64,000 nt of DNA from Citrobacter amalonaticus Y19 (lineage in GTDB: Bacteria; Pseudomonadota; Gammaproteobacteria; Enterobacterales; Enterobacteriaceae): positions 1,240,001 through 1,304,000 of the forward strand of contig NZ_CP011132.1 of assembly GCF_000981805.1 (NCBI RefSeq). Direction: 5' to 3'. This document shows positions 23,920-33,444 of the stretch, one piece after another. The position numbers and the translations under genes were made by a program. Position 1 is the first letter of the stretch, and each line of letters starts with the position of its first letter. Below the pieces are notes generated by a model. It ran no database searches. It was not told the DNA's origin and saw only the letters and a list, made by a program, of their open reading frames with translations.

Positions 23920-24996
23920 ATGAAAGCACTGGCAAGATTTGGTAAGGCCTTTGGCGGTTACAAGATGATTGATGTTCCGAAACCTGTCTGTGGACCTGAT
24001 GATGTGGTGATTGAAATCAAAGCCGCGGCGATCTGTGGCGCGGACATGAAACATTATAACGTCGACAGCGGTTCCGATCAGTTTAACTCCATTCGTGGCC
24101 ATGAGTTTGCAGGACGTATTACGCAGGTTGGGGAAAAGGTTAAAGACTGGAAGGTGGGTCAGCGCGTGGTTTCAGACAACAGTGGGCATGTCTGTGGCGT
24201 CTGTCCGGCCTGTGAACAGGGTGATTTTCTGTGTTGCACAGAAAAAGTTAATCTGGGACTGGATAATAACACCTGGGGTGGTGGATTTTCGAAATACTGC
24301 CTGGTGCCGGGTGAAATCCTGAAAATTCATCGCCATGCCCTGTGGGAGATCCCGGAAAACGTGGATTACGAAGAGGCTGCGGTGCTGGATCCCATCTGCA
24401 ACGCCTACAAATCGATCGCGCAGCAATCCAGATTCCTGCCGGGTCAGGACGTGGTGGTGATCGGAACCGGTCCGTTGGGGCTGTTCTCTGTGCAGATGGC
24501 TCGCATCATGGGCGCGGTCAACATTGTGATGGTCGGCCTGGAAGAGGATGTCCCTGTTCGTTTCCCGGTGGCGAAAGAATTGGGTGCGACGGCGGTCGTC
24601 AATGGATCCACGGAAGATGTGGTCGCACGCTGTCAGGAAATCTGCGGCAAAGACAATCTTGGCCTGGTGATCGAGTGTTCCGGTGCCAACATTGCCCTGA
24701 AGCAGTCTATCGAAATGCTGCGTCCAAACGGTGAAGTGGTGCGCGTTGGTATGGGGTTCAAACCGCTCGATTTCTCCATTAACGATATCACGGCGTGGAA
24801 CAAAAGCATTATCGGGCATATGGCCTACGATTCCACCTCCTGGCGTAATGCTATTCGCTTGCTCGCCAGTGGCGCTATCCAGGTCAAACCGATGATTACG
24901 CATCGTATTGGCCTGTCACAGTGGCGTGACGGTTTTGACGCGATGGTCGATAAAACGGCGATCAAAGTGATTATGACCTACGACTTTGATGAATAA
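23920..24996 (+). CDS. ydjL: Zinc-dependent alcohol/polyol dehydrogenase YdjL
   Basis: A 358-residue medium-chain dehydrogenase. Catalytic zinc ligands are the Cys in ICGADMKHY and the His-Glu of RGHEFAG; the structural zinc cluster is CGVCPACEQGDFLCC, and the NAD fold has VVIGTGPLGL near residue 175. It matches K-12 YdjL and starts the ydjLKJIHG operon, likely oxidising a polyol or sugar-acid intermediate. The ATG at 23920 lies after AAAGGAAA, which decides it over longer in-frame starts. The next gene begins 26 nt later. Confidence 0.92.
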   Translation: MKALARFGKAFGGYKMIDVPKPVCGPDDVVIEIKAAAICGADMKHYNVDSGSDQFNSIRGHEFAGRITQVGEKVKDWKVGQRVVSDNSGHVCGVCPACEQGDFLCCTEKVNLGLDNNTWGGGFSKYCLVPGEILKIHRHALWEIPENVDYEEAAVLDPICNAYKSIAQQSRFLPGQDVVVIGTGPLGLFSVQMARIMGAVNIVMVGLEEDVPVRFPVAKELGATAVVNGSTEDVVARCQEICGKDNLGLVIECSGANIALKQSIEMLRPNGEVVRVGMGFKPLDFSINDITAWNKSIIGHMAYDSTSWRNAIRLLASGAIQVKPMITHRIGLSQWRDGFDAMVDKTAIKVIMTYDFDE

Positions 24997-25022
24997 CCCT
25001 TCTGCTAAAGGAACGTTATCGA

Positions 25023-26402
25023 ATGGAACAGATAACAAAGCCACATTGCGGCGCCCGACTGGATCGCCTGCCGGATTGCCGCTGGCATACATCCATGTTT
25101 GCGATGGTCGCCTTTGGGTTGCTGGTCTGCTGGAGCAATGCCGTCGGCGGATTGATCCTCGCGCAGCTAAAAGAGTTAGGCTGGACTGATAATTCCACAA
25201 CCGCCACGTTTTCCGCGATTACCACGGCGGGGATGTTCCTCGGCGCCCTGGTTGGTGGGATCATCGGTGATAAAACCGGACGCAGAAATGCGTTTATCCT
25301 CTACGAAGCGATTCATATTGCCGCCATGGTGGTTGGCGCATTTTCGCCAAATATGGATTTCCTTATCGCCTGCCGTTTTGTTATGGGCGTCGGGTTAGGG
25401 GCGTTGCTGGTGACTCTCTTTGCCGGATTTACGGAGTATATGCCGGGAAGAAACCGGGGCACCTGGTCGAGTCGGGTTTCGTTTATCGGTAACTGGTCGT
25501 ATCCGCTGTGTTCGCTCATCGCGATGGGACTCACGCCGCTGATTAGCGCAGAGTGGAACTGGCGCGTGCAGTTGTTAATCCCGGCCGTATTATCACTTAT
25601 TGCCACTGCACTTGCCTGGCGCTGGTTCCCTGAATCTCCCCGCTGGCTGGAATCACGCGGACGCTATGAGGACGCCGAAAAAGTCATGCAGGCGATTGAA
25701 GAGGGGGTGATGCGTCAAACGGGTAAACCGTTGCCACCGGTTGTTATCGAAGACAATGGTAAGCCGCCGCGTTCAGTACCGTATTCCGCATTGCTGACCG
25801 GTGTATTACTGAAGCGCGTTATTTTGGGTTCCTGCGTGCTGATTGCCATGAACGTTGTGCAATACACGTTAATTAACTGGTTGCCGACAATATTTATGAC
25901 CCAGGGAATCAATCTGAAAGACTCCATTGTATTAAATACGATGAGTATGTTCGGCGCGCCGTTTGGTATTTTTATCGCCATGCTGGTGATGGATAAAATT
26001 CCCCGTAAAACGATGGGCGTCGGTTTATTAATATTGATTGCCGTCCTCGGGTATATCTATTCACTGCAAACCAGCATGTTGCTGATTACCTTAATTGGCT
26101 TTTTCCTGATTACCTTTGTCTATATGTATGTCTGCTACGCTTCGGCCGTTTATGTACCGGAAATCTGGCCTACGGAAGCGAAGCTAAGAGGATCAGGCCT
26201 GGCGAATGCCGTTGGTCGAATCAGCGGGATTGCCGCACCTTACGCCGTCGCGGTGTTGCTTAACGGTTATGGTGTGACGGGAGTCTTCATCCTGCTGGGT
26301 GCCGTCTCAATTATTGTTGCTGTCGCTATCGCTACGATCGGAATTGAAACCAAAGGCGTCTCGGTCGAAAGTCTGGGTATTGATGCGGTAACGAATAAAT
26401 AA
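25023..26402 (+). CDS. ydjK: MFS sugar/polyol transporter YdjK
   Basis: A 459-residue inner membrane permease with 12 predicted spans. The sugar-porter-type motif GDKTGRRNA lies in the first cytoplasmic loop, and PESPRWLESRGR is the typical loop after span 6. It matches K-12 YdjK. It sits second in the ydj operon, so it should import the substrate of the neighbouring dehydrogenases, kinase and aldolase. A paralogue, ydjE, lies at the far end of the cluster. The substrate is unproven. Confidence 0.92.
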   Translation: MEQITKPHCGARLDRLPDCRWHTSMFAMVAFGLLVCWSNAVGGLILAQLKELGWTDNSTTATFSAITTAGMFLGALVGGIIGDKTGRRNAFILYEAIHIAAMVVGAFSPNMDFLIACRFVMGVGLGALLVTLFAGFTEYMPGRNRGTWSSRVSFIGNWSYPLCSLIAMGLTPLISAEWNWRVQLLIPAVLSLIATALAWRWFPESPRWLESRGRYEDAEKVMQAIEEGVMRQTGKPLPPVVIEDNGKPPRSVPYSALLTGVLLKRVILGSCVLIAMNVVQYTLINWLPTIFMTQGINLKDSIVLNTMSMFGAPFGIFIAMLVMDKIPRKTMGVGLLILIAVLGYIYSLQTSMLLITLIGFFLITFVYMYVCYASAVYVPEIWPTEAKLRGSGLANAVGRISGIAAPYAVAVLLNGYGVTGVFILLGAVSIIVAVAIATIGIETKGVSVESLGIDAVTNK

Positions 26403-26412
26403 AGGAATGAAA

Positions 26413-27456
26413 ATGCAAAACTCTAAAGCGATATTAAAAACACCGGGGACGATGAACATTATTGCCGCCGATATGCCGGTGCCAAAAGATCATGAAGTCC
26501 TGATCAAAGTCGAGTATGTCGGGATTTGCGGTTCGGATGTTCACGGCTTTGAATCGGGGCCGTTTATTCCGCCAAAAGACCCGAATCAGGAAATCGGTCT
26601 GGGTCACGAGTGCGCCGGGACGGTGGTGGCCGTGGGTAACCGTGTCAGCAAATTTAAACCGGGCGATCGGGTGAATATTGAGCCGGGCGTACCCTGCGGT
26701 CATTGTCGCTATTGCCTGGAAGGCAAATACAACATCTGCCCGGATGTCGACTTTATGGCCACCCAGCCCAATTATCGTGGCGCCTTAACGCACTATCTGT
26801 GCCATCCGGAAAGCTTCACCTATAAGCTCCCGGACAATATGGACACCATGGAGGGGGCGCTGGTGGAGCCTGCTGCCGTTGGGATGCATGCAGCAATGCT
26901 GGCAGACGTTAAGCCTGGGAAGAAAATCGTCATTCTCGGTGCGGGTTGCATTGGTCTGATGACATTGCAGGCCTGTAAATGCCTTGGCGCAACGGATATT
27001 GCCGTGGTCGATGTCCTGGAAAAACGGTTGGCAATGGCTGAACAGCTCGGCGCAACACTCGTCGTCAATGGTGCCAAAGAAGACACCGTTGCACGCTGTC
27101 AGCAATTTTCCGGGGAGATGGGCGCAGACATCGTTTTTGAAACGGCAGGTTCCGCCGTCACGGTTAAGCAGGCGCCGTATCTGGTGATGCGCGGTGGGAA
27201 AATCATGATTGTTGGCACGGTGCCGGGAGACTCTGCGATTAATTTCCTCAAAATTAACCGTGAAGTGTCAATTCAGACCGTTTTCCGCTACGCCAACCGC
27301 TATCCGGTCACGATTGAAGCCATTTCCTCAGGTCGTTTCGATGTGAAATCGATGGTGACGCATATTTATGATTATGAAGAGGTTCAGCGAGCATTTGATG
27401 AATCAGTAAATAATAAGCACGACATTATTAAAGGTGTAATTAAGGTTATGCCCTAA
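26413..27456 (+). CDS. ydjJ: Zinc-dependent dehydrogenase YdjJ
   Basis: A 347-residue medium-chain dehydrogenase of the sorbitol/threonine dehydrogenase type. It shows ICGSDVHGFESG with GLGHECAG for the catalytic zinc, CGHCRYCLEGKYNIC for the structural zinc, and LGAGCIGLM for NAD binding near residue 175. The start at 26413 is chosen over an ATG at 26407 because AAGGA ends directly before the latter but is 6 nt from the former, and the resulting length equals that of K-12 YdjJ. It is the second dehydrogenase in the operon, so the pathway probably oxidises two positions or two substrates. Confidence 0.92.
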   Translation: MQNSKAILKTPGTMNIIAADMPVPKDHEVLIKVEYVGICGSDVHGFESGPFIPPKDPNQEIGLGHECAGTVVAVGNRVSKFKPGDRVNIEPGVPCGHCRYCLEGKYNICPDVDFMATQPNYRGALTHYLCHPESFTYKLPDNMDTMEGALVEPAAVGMHAAMLADVKPGKKIVILGAGCIGLMTLQACKCLGATDIAVVDVLEKRLAMAEQLGATLVVNGAKEDTVARCQQFSGEMGADIVFETAGSAVTVKQAPYLVMRGGKIMIVGTVPGDSAINFLKINREVSIQTVFRYANRYPVTIEAISSGRFDVKSMVTHIYDYEEVQRAFDESVNNKHDIIKGVIKVMP

Positions 27457-27535
27457 ATCATTCGAGTCGCGGCCAACACAACTGCAACCTGAAGTATGAC
27501 GGGGATAGTGATTAATTTAAACGGGAGAAATAACC

Positions 27536-28372
27536 ATGCTGGCAGATATTAAATATTGGGAAAATGACGCGCAAAATAAACATTATGCGATTGCCCACTT
27601 TAACGTGTGGAACGCGGAAATGTTGATGGGCGTAATCGATGCGGCAGAAGAGGCAAAATCACCGGTGATTATCTCTTTTGGCACCGGGTTTGTGGGTAAT
27701 ACTTCATTTGAAGACTTTTCGCATATGATGGTCTCGATGGCGAAAAAAGCATCGGTACCGGTGATTACCCACTGGGATCACGGGCGCAGCATGGAGATTA
27801 TCCATAATGCCTGGACCCACGGGATGAATTCACTCATGCGTGACGCCTCCGCCTTTGATTTTGAAGAAAATATCCGCCTGACCAAAGAGGCCGTTGATTT
27901 CTTTCACCCGTTGGGTATTCCGGTGGAAGCGGAGCTGGGCCATGTGGGGAATGAAACGGTCTATGAAGAGGCGCTGGCAGGATACCATTATACCGATCCC
28001 AGCCAGGCGGCAGAGTTTGTTGAACGGACCGGCTGTGATTCACTGGCCGTCGCCATCGGCAATCAGCATGGTGTCTATACCTCAGAACCCAAGCTGAACT
28101 TCGAGGTGGTTGAACGCGTACGTCAGGCGGTTTCTGTGCCGTTGGTACTGCACGGGGCTTCGGGTATCAGCGACGCCGATATTAAAAAGGCCATTTCACT
28201 CGGTATTGCCAAGATCAATATTCATACTGAACTGTGCCAGGCGGCGATGGTGGCGGTGAAAGAGAATCAGGATCAACCGTTCCTGCACCTGGAGCGCGAA
28301 GTGCGCAGAGTTGTCAAAGCGCGAGCGCTGGAAAAAATCAAACTGTTTGGTTCAGACGGCAAAGCGGAATGA
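27536..28372 (+). CDS. ydjI: Class II aldolase YdjI
   Basis: A 278-residue zinc-dependent class II (fructose-bisphosphate/tagatose type) aldolase. The catalytic Asp and first zinc His lie in THWDHGRS (about residues 78-85), a Glu-rich loop VEAELGHVGNE follows, and the second His in VLHGASG with the phosphate-binding GIAKINIHTEL. K-12 YdjI has been reported to cleave a C7-type sugar-acid phosphate. It probably acts on the product of the kinase YdjH. GGGAGAAATAACC precedes the ATG. Confidence 0.93.
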   Translation: MLADIKYWENDAQNKHYAIAHFNVWNAEMLMGVIDAAEEAKSPVIISFGTGFVGNTSFEDFSHMMVSMAKKASVPVITHWDHGRSMEIIHNAWTHGMNSLMRDASAFDFEENIRLTKEAVDFFHPLGIPVEAELGHVGNETVYEEALAGYHYTDPSQAAEFVERTGCDSLAVAIGNQHGVYTSEPKLNFEVVERVRQAVSVPLVLHGASGISDADIKKAISLGIAKINIHTELCQAAMVAVKENQDQPFLHLEREVRRVVKARALEKIKLFGSDGKAE

Positions 28373-28376
28373 TGAT

Positions 28377-29324
28377 ATGGACGAGATCGAAGTGCTTTGC
28401 ATCGGTGCGGCAATTGTCGATATTCCTTTGCAACCGGTCAGTAAAAATATCTTTGATGTAGATTCTTATCCTTTAGAACGAATCGCCATGACCACAGGCG
28501 GGGATGCCATCAATGAGGCCACCATTATTTCCCGACTTGGACATCGTACGGCATTGATGAGTCGCGTTGGCGATGACGCGGCAGGCCATTTTATTCTCGA
28601 GCACTGCCGCAAAGAGAATATTGATATTCAGAGCCTGAAACAGGACCCTGAAATTGATACCTCAATCAATGTCGGCCTGGTGACGACGGATGGTGAACGT
28701 ACATTTGTCACCAATCGCAATGGCAGTCTGTGGAAATTGAATATCAACGATATCGATTTTGACCGTTTTTCTCGGGTCAAACTGTTATCGCTGGCGAGCA
28801 TTTTCAATAGCCCTTTGCTGGATGGTAAAGCATTAACGGAAATTTTTACCCGGGCGAAGGCGCAGCAGTTGATCATCTGTGCCGATATGATCAAGCCCCG
28901 GCTAAATGAAACACTGGAAGATATTCAGGAAGCGCTGAGTTTTGTCGACTATCTGTTCCCTAATTTTGATGAGGCTAAAAAACTCACCGGGAAAGAGACA
29001 CTGGATGACATTGCCGATCGTTTTCTCCAGTGCGGCGTAAAAACGGTGGTAATTAAAACCGGCAAGAAAGGCTGCTTTATTAAACGCGCGGATATGAAAA
29101 TAGAAGTCCCTGCGGTTTCAGGGATTACCGCCATCGACACGATCGGGGCCGGTGATAATTTTGCCTCAGGATTTATCTCAGCACTGCTTGAGGGAAAAAC
29201 GCTGCGTGAATGCGCTCTGTTTGCTAACGCGACGGCAGCGATATCGGTCTTAAGCGTAGGGGCGACAACGGGCGTGAAAAACAGAAAGCTGGTGGAACAA
29301 CTCCTGGATGAATACGAAGGATAA
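28377..29324 (+). CDS. ydjH: PfkB-family sugar kinase YdjH
   Basis: A 315-residue ribokinase/PfkB-type kinase. The first signature is TTGGDAINEATIISRLG (about residues 38-54) and the second, with the catalytic Asp, is DTIGAGDNFASGF (about 248-260). It matches K-12 YdjH. The start ATG at 28377 lies 4 nt after the ydjI stop codon, so the genes are translationally linked. It should phosphorylate the sugar or sugar acid before aldol cleavage by YdjI. The specific substrate is not deducible from sequence. Confidence 0.92.
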   Translation: MDEIEVLCIGAAIVDIPLQPVSKNIFDVDSYPLERIAMTTGGDAINEATIISRLGHRTALMSRVGDDAAGHFILEHCRKENIDIQSLKQDPEIDTSINVGLVTTDGERTFVTNRNGSLWKLNINDIDFDRFSRVKLLSLASIFNSPLLDGKALTEIFTRAKAQQLIICADMIKPRLNETLEDIQEALSFVDYLFPNFDEAKKLTGKETLDDIADRFLQCGVKTVVIKTGKKGCFIKRADMKIEVPAVSGITAIDTIGAGDNFASGFISALLEGKTLRECALFANATAAISVLSVGATTGVKNRKLVEQLLDEYEG

Positions 29325-29333
29325 TAGCGGCAG

Positions 29334-30317
29334 ATGAAAATGATACCTTTAGGCAGTACAGATATTACGCTCTCACGAATGGGACTGGGGACCTGGGCCA
29401 TCGGCGGCGGCCCGGCGTGGAATGGCGATCTCGACCTGCAGATATGCATCGATACCATTGTTGAGGCGCATCGCTGCGGCATCAATCTGATTGATACCGC
29501 GCCAGGCTACAACTTTGGCAATAGCGAAGTGATTGTTGGTCAGGCGTTGAAGCAGTTACCGCGAAAAGAAATCGTCGTGGAGACCAAGTGCGGTATTGTC
29601 TGGGAGCGGGAAGGAAGCCTGTTCAATAAAGTCGGCGATCGTCAGTTGTACAAAAATCTCTCCCCGGAATCTATCCGTGAAGAGGTCGAGTCCAGCCTGC
29701 AACGTCTGGGGATTGATTGCATCGATATTTATATGACCCACTGGCAGTCAGTACCGCCGTTTTTTACCCCGATAGCAGAAACCGTTGACGCACTCAATGC
29801 ATTGAAAGCCGAAGGCAAGATCCGCTCGATCGGCGCGGCTAATGTGGATGCCTCTCATATTCGTGAATATCTTAAACATGGTGAGCTGGATATTGTACAA
29901 GCGAAGTACAGCATTCTGGATCGGGCGCTGGAAACCGAGTTGCTGCCGCTCTGTCGTGAGCATAGCATCGTGGTACAGGTTTACTCCCCGCTGGAGCAGG
30001 GATTACTCACCGGCACGATAACGCGCGACTACATTCCTGGTGGCGCCCGGGCAAATAAAGTCTGGTTCCAGCGTGAGAATATGCTGCGTGTTATCGATAT
30101 GCTGGAACAGTGGAAGCCGCTGTGTGACAAATACCACTGTTCTGTGCCCACGCTGGCGCTGGCCTGGATATTGAAACAGAGTGATTTAATTTCAATACTC
30201 AGTGGTGCCACCGCCCCTGAACAGGTCCGCGAGAATGTTGAGGCGTTAACCATCGCCTTAACAGATGACGACTCATTATTGATGAGGGAAATGGCGGAAG
30301 CGTTGAATAATAGATAA
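29334..30317 (+). CDS. ydjG: Aldo-keto reductase YdjG
   Basis: A 327-residue NADH/NADPH-dependent aldo-keto reductase matching K-12 YdjG, which reduces methylglyoxal in vitro. Motifs include GTWAIGG near the start, NLIDTAPGYNFG with catalytic Asp and Tyr (about residues 50-60), TKCG with the Lys and MTHWQS with the His. It is the last gene of the ydjLKJIHG operon, 9 nt after ydjH, and may handle an aldehyde made by the aldolase YdjI. Confidence 0.92.
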   Translation: MKMIPLGSTDITLSRMGLGTWAIGGGPAWNGDLDLQICIDTIVEAHRCGINLIDTAPGYNFGNSEVIVGQALKQLPRKEIVVETKCGIVWEREGSLFNKVGDRQLYKNLSPESIREEVESSLQRLGIDCIDIYMTHWQSVPPFFTPIAETVDALNALKAEGKIRSIGAANVDASHIREYLKHGELDIVQAKYSILDRALETELLPLCREHSIVVQVYSPLEQGLLTGTITRDYIPGGARANKVWFQRENMLRVIDMLEQWKPLCDKYHCSVPTLALAWILKQSDLISILSGATAPEQVRENVEALTIALTDDDSLLMREMAEALNNR

Positions 30318-30330
30318 GAACGATAAGAAC

Positions 30331-30448
30331 CACCTCTGTTTCCGTGTAAAGAAACATGAAAATCTGTGATTCGGACATGTTCTTTTGAAAATAAACATGG
30401 CCTGTGAGATACTAAGTACTTATCATGACGTTAAAGGAAACAGAGGTG
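30331..30448. repeat. Perfect 13-bp inverted repeat framing the ydjF leader
   Basis: CACCTCTGTTTCC at 30331-30343 and GGAAACAGAGGTG at 30436-30448 are perfect inverted copies. The right copy includes the ydjF ribosome binding site, 5 nt before its GTG. They could be paired operator half-sites for a DeoR-type repressor (looping autoregulation) or could form a long-range RNA stem that hides the ribosome binding site. Confidence 0.6.
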
Positions 30449-30453
30449 TAACT

Positions 30454-31212
30454 GTGGCGGCAAAAGACAGGATTCAGGCAATTAAGCAAATGGTTGCCAA
30501 TGACAAGAAGGTGGTGGTTTCTAATTTAAGCACGATATTTCAGGTGACCGAAGAGACTATCCGCCGCGATCTGGAAAAACTTGAAGATGAAGGTTTTTTA
30601 ACGCGTACCTATGGCGGTGCAGTATTAAATACAACGGCGTTATCTGAAAATATCCATTTTTACAAGCGGGCGAAATCGTTCTATGAGGAGAAACAGATTA
30701 TCGCGCGTAACGCACTGCCGTTTATTAAAAACAAAACCACAATGGCAGCAGATTCCAGCAGTACAGCCATGGAATTGTTGAAACTGTTAAAGGAAAGAAA
30801 CGATCTCACGTTATTAACCAATTCAGCAGAAGCGTTTCATGAGTTGGCGCAATCTGAGATTAATGTGGTTTCGACCGGCGGTGAGTTAAATAAGAATACG
30901 CTTTCACTACAGGGGCGGATCACCAAAGAGATTATCAACCGTTACCACGTGGATATTATGGTGATGAGCTGTAAAGGCCTGGACAGGGAAAGCGGGGCGC
31001 TTGATTCCAACGAGGCTGAAGCTGAGATCAAAAAAACGATGATTCGCCAGGCTACGGAAGTGGCGCTATTGGTGGATCATTCGAAGTTTGATCGCAAAGC
31101 TTTTGTCAAGCTGGTAGATTTAAACAATATCAATTATATCATAACGAATAAAGCACCTGGTGAGGAATGGGTTGTATTCTGCAAAGAAAATAATATCCAG
31201 TTAATCTATTAA
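30454..31212 (+). CDS. ydjF: DeoR-family regulator YdjF
   Basis: A 252-residue regulator with an N-terminal winged helix (VSNLSTIFQVTEETIRRDLEKLE, about residues 20-42), then a sugar-phosphate-binding domain typical of the family. It matches K-12 YdjF in length. The start is GTG at 30454, preceded by GAGGTG, and the family N-terminus MAAKDRIQAIK follows; the longer ATG-initiated frame has no comparable site. It probably represses the ydj operon in response to a sugar phosphate. An inverted repeat covers its ribosome binding site. Confidence 0.92.
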   Translation: MAAKDRIQAIKQMVANDKKVVVSNLSTIFQVTEETIRRDLEKLEDEGFLTRTYGGAVLNTTALSENIHFYKRAKSFYEEKQIIARNALPFIKNKTTMAADSSSTAMELLKLLKERNDLTLLTNSAEAFHELAQSEINVVSTGGELNKNTLSLQGRITKEIINRYHVDIMVMSCKGLDRESGALDSNEAEAEIKKTMIRQATEVALLVDHSKFDRKAFVKLVDLNNINYIITNKAPGEEWVVFCKENNIQLIY

Positions 31213-31408
31213 ATTTGCATTTTACCCACTCGGTATTATTTTGTTTTTCACCCGGTAAAGGTTAAATAAAGTGATGATGGATGACGCGGCAATGTCAAAT
31301 CTGCCGCGATGGTCACAACTTACTCTGCTCGTCATCTTTCGTGTAACAATCACACCGTATTCGGAAAATTTCTGATTGCGAAAAATAATGAGCATTTGAG
31401 GTACCCAG

Positions 31409-32767
31409 ATGGAACAATATGATCATATTGGTGCAAGACTGGACCGCTTGCCTTTATCCCGGTTTCATTTTCGCATCTTTGGCATTATCAGTTTTAGTTT
31501 ATTACTGACTGGCTTTCTCAGTTATTCTGGCAATGTGGTGCTGGCAAAACTGGTGAGTAATGGCTGGTCAAATAATTTTCTCAACGCGGCGTTTACCTCG
31601 GCACTGATGTTCGGATATTTTATCGGCTCTCTGACCGGTGGATTTATTGGTGATTATCTTGGTCGCCGGAAAGCGTTTCGTATGAATCTGTTGATTGTGG
31701 GTATTTCCGCAACCGCGGCTTCTTTTGTTCCCAATATGTACTGGCTTATCTTCTTTCGTTGTCTCATGGGGACCGGAATGGGGGCGCTTATTATGGTGGG
31801 CTATGCGTCCTTTACGGAGTTCATTCCGGCAACTGTCAGGGGAAAATGGTCTGCAAGGCTCTCTTTTGTCGGTAACTGGGCGCCGATGCTTTCTGCGGCC
31901 ATTGGCGTGGTCGTTATTGCTTTGCTGAGCTGGCGAGTGATGTTTCTCCTCGGCGGGGCAGGCATGCTGTTGGCCTGGTACCTTTCCGGAAAATACTTTA
32001 TTGAATCGCCACGCTGGTTGGCGGGAAAAGGTCGACAATGTGTTGCCGAAAAACATCTGCGCGATGTTGAAGTTCAGATAGAAAAAGAGAAAAACATCAC
32101 CTTGTCTCTCCCTCCAGTCAGGTCGGGATCCCATCCAGTTAGCGAGGAGCATGGATCATTCTGGCTGCTGTTTAAAGGACAGATGCTGCGCCGCACGCTG
32201 GTGGCCATTACCGTACTTATCGCGATGAATATTTCGCTCTATACCATTACGGTATGGATCCCAACGATTTTTGTTAACTCAGGGATTGATGTCACCAAAT
32301 CTATTTTTATGACGGCCATCATTATGATTGGCGCGCCAGTCGGTATTTTTATTGCCGCTTTAATTATTGACCGTTATCCGCGACGGTTATTTGGTTCATT
32401 GCTGCTGGTCATCATTGCGCTGTTGGGCTATTTCTATTCGATTCAGACTGCGGAATGGGCGATTCTGAGCTATGGCCTGGTGATGATTTTTTTCCTGTAT
32501 ATGTACGTCTGTTTTGCCTCGGCGGTCTATGTGCCAGAACTGTGGCCGACACATTTACGCCTGCGCGGATCGGGATTTGTGAATGCGGTAGGGCGCATTG
32601 TGGCGGTATTTACCCCCTACGGCGTGGCGGTCTTACTGACTCAGTATGGTTCAGTCACCGTATTCATCGTGCTGGGGGCCATGCTGGTCGTCTGCGCGCT
32701 GATCCTGTTTTTCTTTGGCATTGAGACGCGGATGGTCTCGCTGGAGGAGATATCCAGTCTGAGCTAA
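31409..32767 (+). CDS. ydjE: MFS transporter YdjE
   Basis: A 452-residue inner membrane permease with 12 predicted spans, a paralogue of YdjK in the same cluster: both begin with a similar GARLDRLP segment, and both have GDYLGRRKA- or GDKTGRRNA-type loop motifs. It matches K-12 YdjE. It is separated from ydjF by 196 bp and may have its own promoter there. It is likely an uptake system for a related polyol or sugar acid. TTGAGGTACCC precedes the ATG. Confidence 0.92.
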   Translation: MEQYDHIGARLDRLPLSRFHFRIFGIISFSLLLTGFLSYSGNVVLAKLVSNGWSNNFLNAAFTSALMFGYFIGSLTGGFIGDYLGRRKAFRMNLLIVGISATAASFVPNMYWLIFFRCLMGTGMGALIMVGYASFTEFIPATVRGKWSARLSFVGNWAPMLSAAIGVVVIALLSWRVMFLLGGAGMLLAWYLSGKYFIESPRWLAGKGRQCVAEKHLRDVEVQIEKEKNITLSLPPVRSGSHPVSEEHGSFWLLFKGQMLRRTLVAITVLIAMNISLYTITVWIPTIFVNSGIDVTKSIFMTAIIMIGAPVGIFIAALIIDRYPRRLFGSLLLVIIALLGYFYSIQTAEWAILSYGLVMIFFLYMYVCFASAVYVPELWPTHLRLRGSGFVNAVGRIVAVFTPYGVAVLLTQYGSVTVFIVLGAMLVVCALILFFFGIETRMVSLEEISSLS

Positions 32768-32792
32768 AGACTGCACCCCCTCCTTCAGCGGT

Positions 32793-33434
32793 TTAGCGCT
32801 GGGTTTCTTCCCAGTCGGAGAGGGTATAGAGCGTGGCCCCTGCGGCGGCCATCTCCATAAACGCATGGGCGCTGTCCTGTGGCTGAATATTCACGCCGCG
32901 ACAGCCGTCAGTAATCACGTTCACCGTATAGCCCAGTTGCAGCGCGTCCATAACTGTAAACTTGACGCAATAGTCGGTTGCCAGCCCCATGACGATCAGC
33001 TCATTCACGTCGTGCTGGCGAAGCCACGCGTCCAGCCCGGTTTTCTGTCGGCGACCATTATCAAAAAAGGCGCTGTAGCTGTCGACCTGCGGGTTTTCAC
33101 CCTTATGGAAAACGGCCTCTATCGCCTTACGGTTCAGCAGCGGATGAAATGCCGCGCCGTCGGTATCCTGCACGCAGTGATCGGGCCAGAAGGTTTGCGC
33201 CAGACCGTCCAGTTGGCCCTGGCTGTATGGCTGGGCCTGATGTTGACTGGCGAAACTACCGTGATTCGCCGGATGCCAGTCCTGGCTTGCGATCACCGCA
33301 TCGCCGCGCGTCTGACACCACGCAATCAGGCGGTTAGCGATATCAACCGTGCTGTCGCCCTCCGGGACCGCCAGCGCGCCGCCAGCGCAGAAATCGTTTT
33401 GTAAATCGACCAGTAACAGCGCTCGTTGCGTCAT
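32793..33434 (-). CDS. pncA: Nicotinamidase PncA
   Basis: A 213-residue amidase that converts nicotinamide to nicotinate in NAD salvage; it also activates pyrazinamide in E. coli. The catalytic Asp10 is in LLVDLQNDF, the metal site follows in DWHPANHGSF, and the nucleophile is the Cys in GLATDYCVKF. Length equals that of K-12 PncA. AAGGAGATACTG precedes the ATG. It begins 10 nt after the ansA stop codon, so the two form an operon. Confidence 0.96.
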   Translation of the reverse strand: MTQRALLLVDLQNDFCAGGALAVPEGDSTVDIANRLIAWCQTRGDAVIASQDWHPANHGSFASQHQAQPYSQGQLDGLAQTFWPDHCVQDTDGAAFHPLLNRKAIEAVFHKGENPQVDSYSAFFDNGRRQKTGLDAWLRQHDVNELIVMGLATDYCVKFTVMDALQLGYTVNVITDGCRGVNIQPQDSAHAFMEMAAAGATLYTLSDWEETQR

Positions 33435-33444
33435 CAGTATCTCC

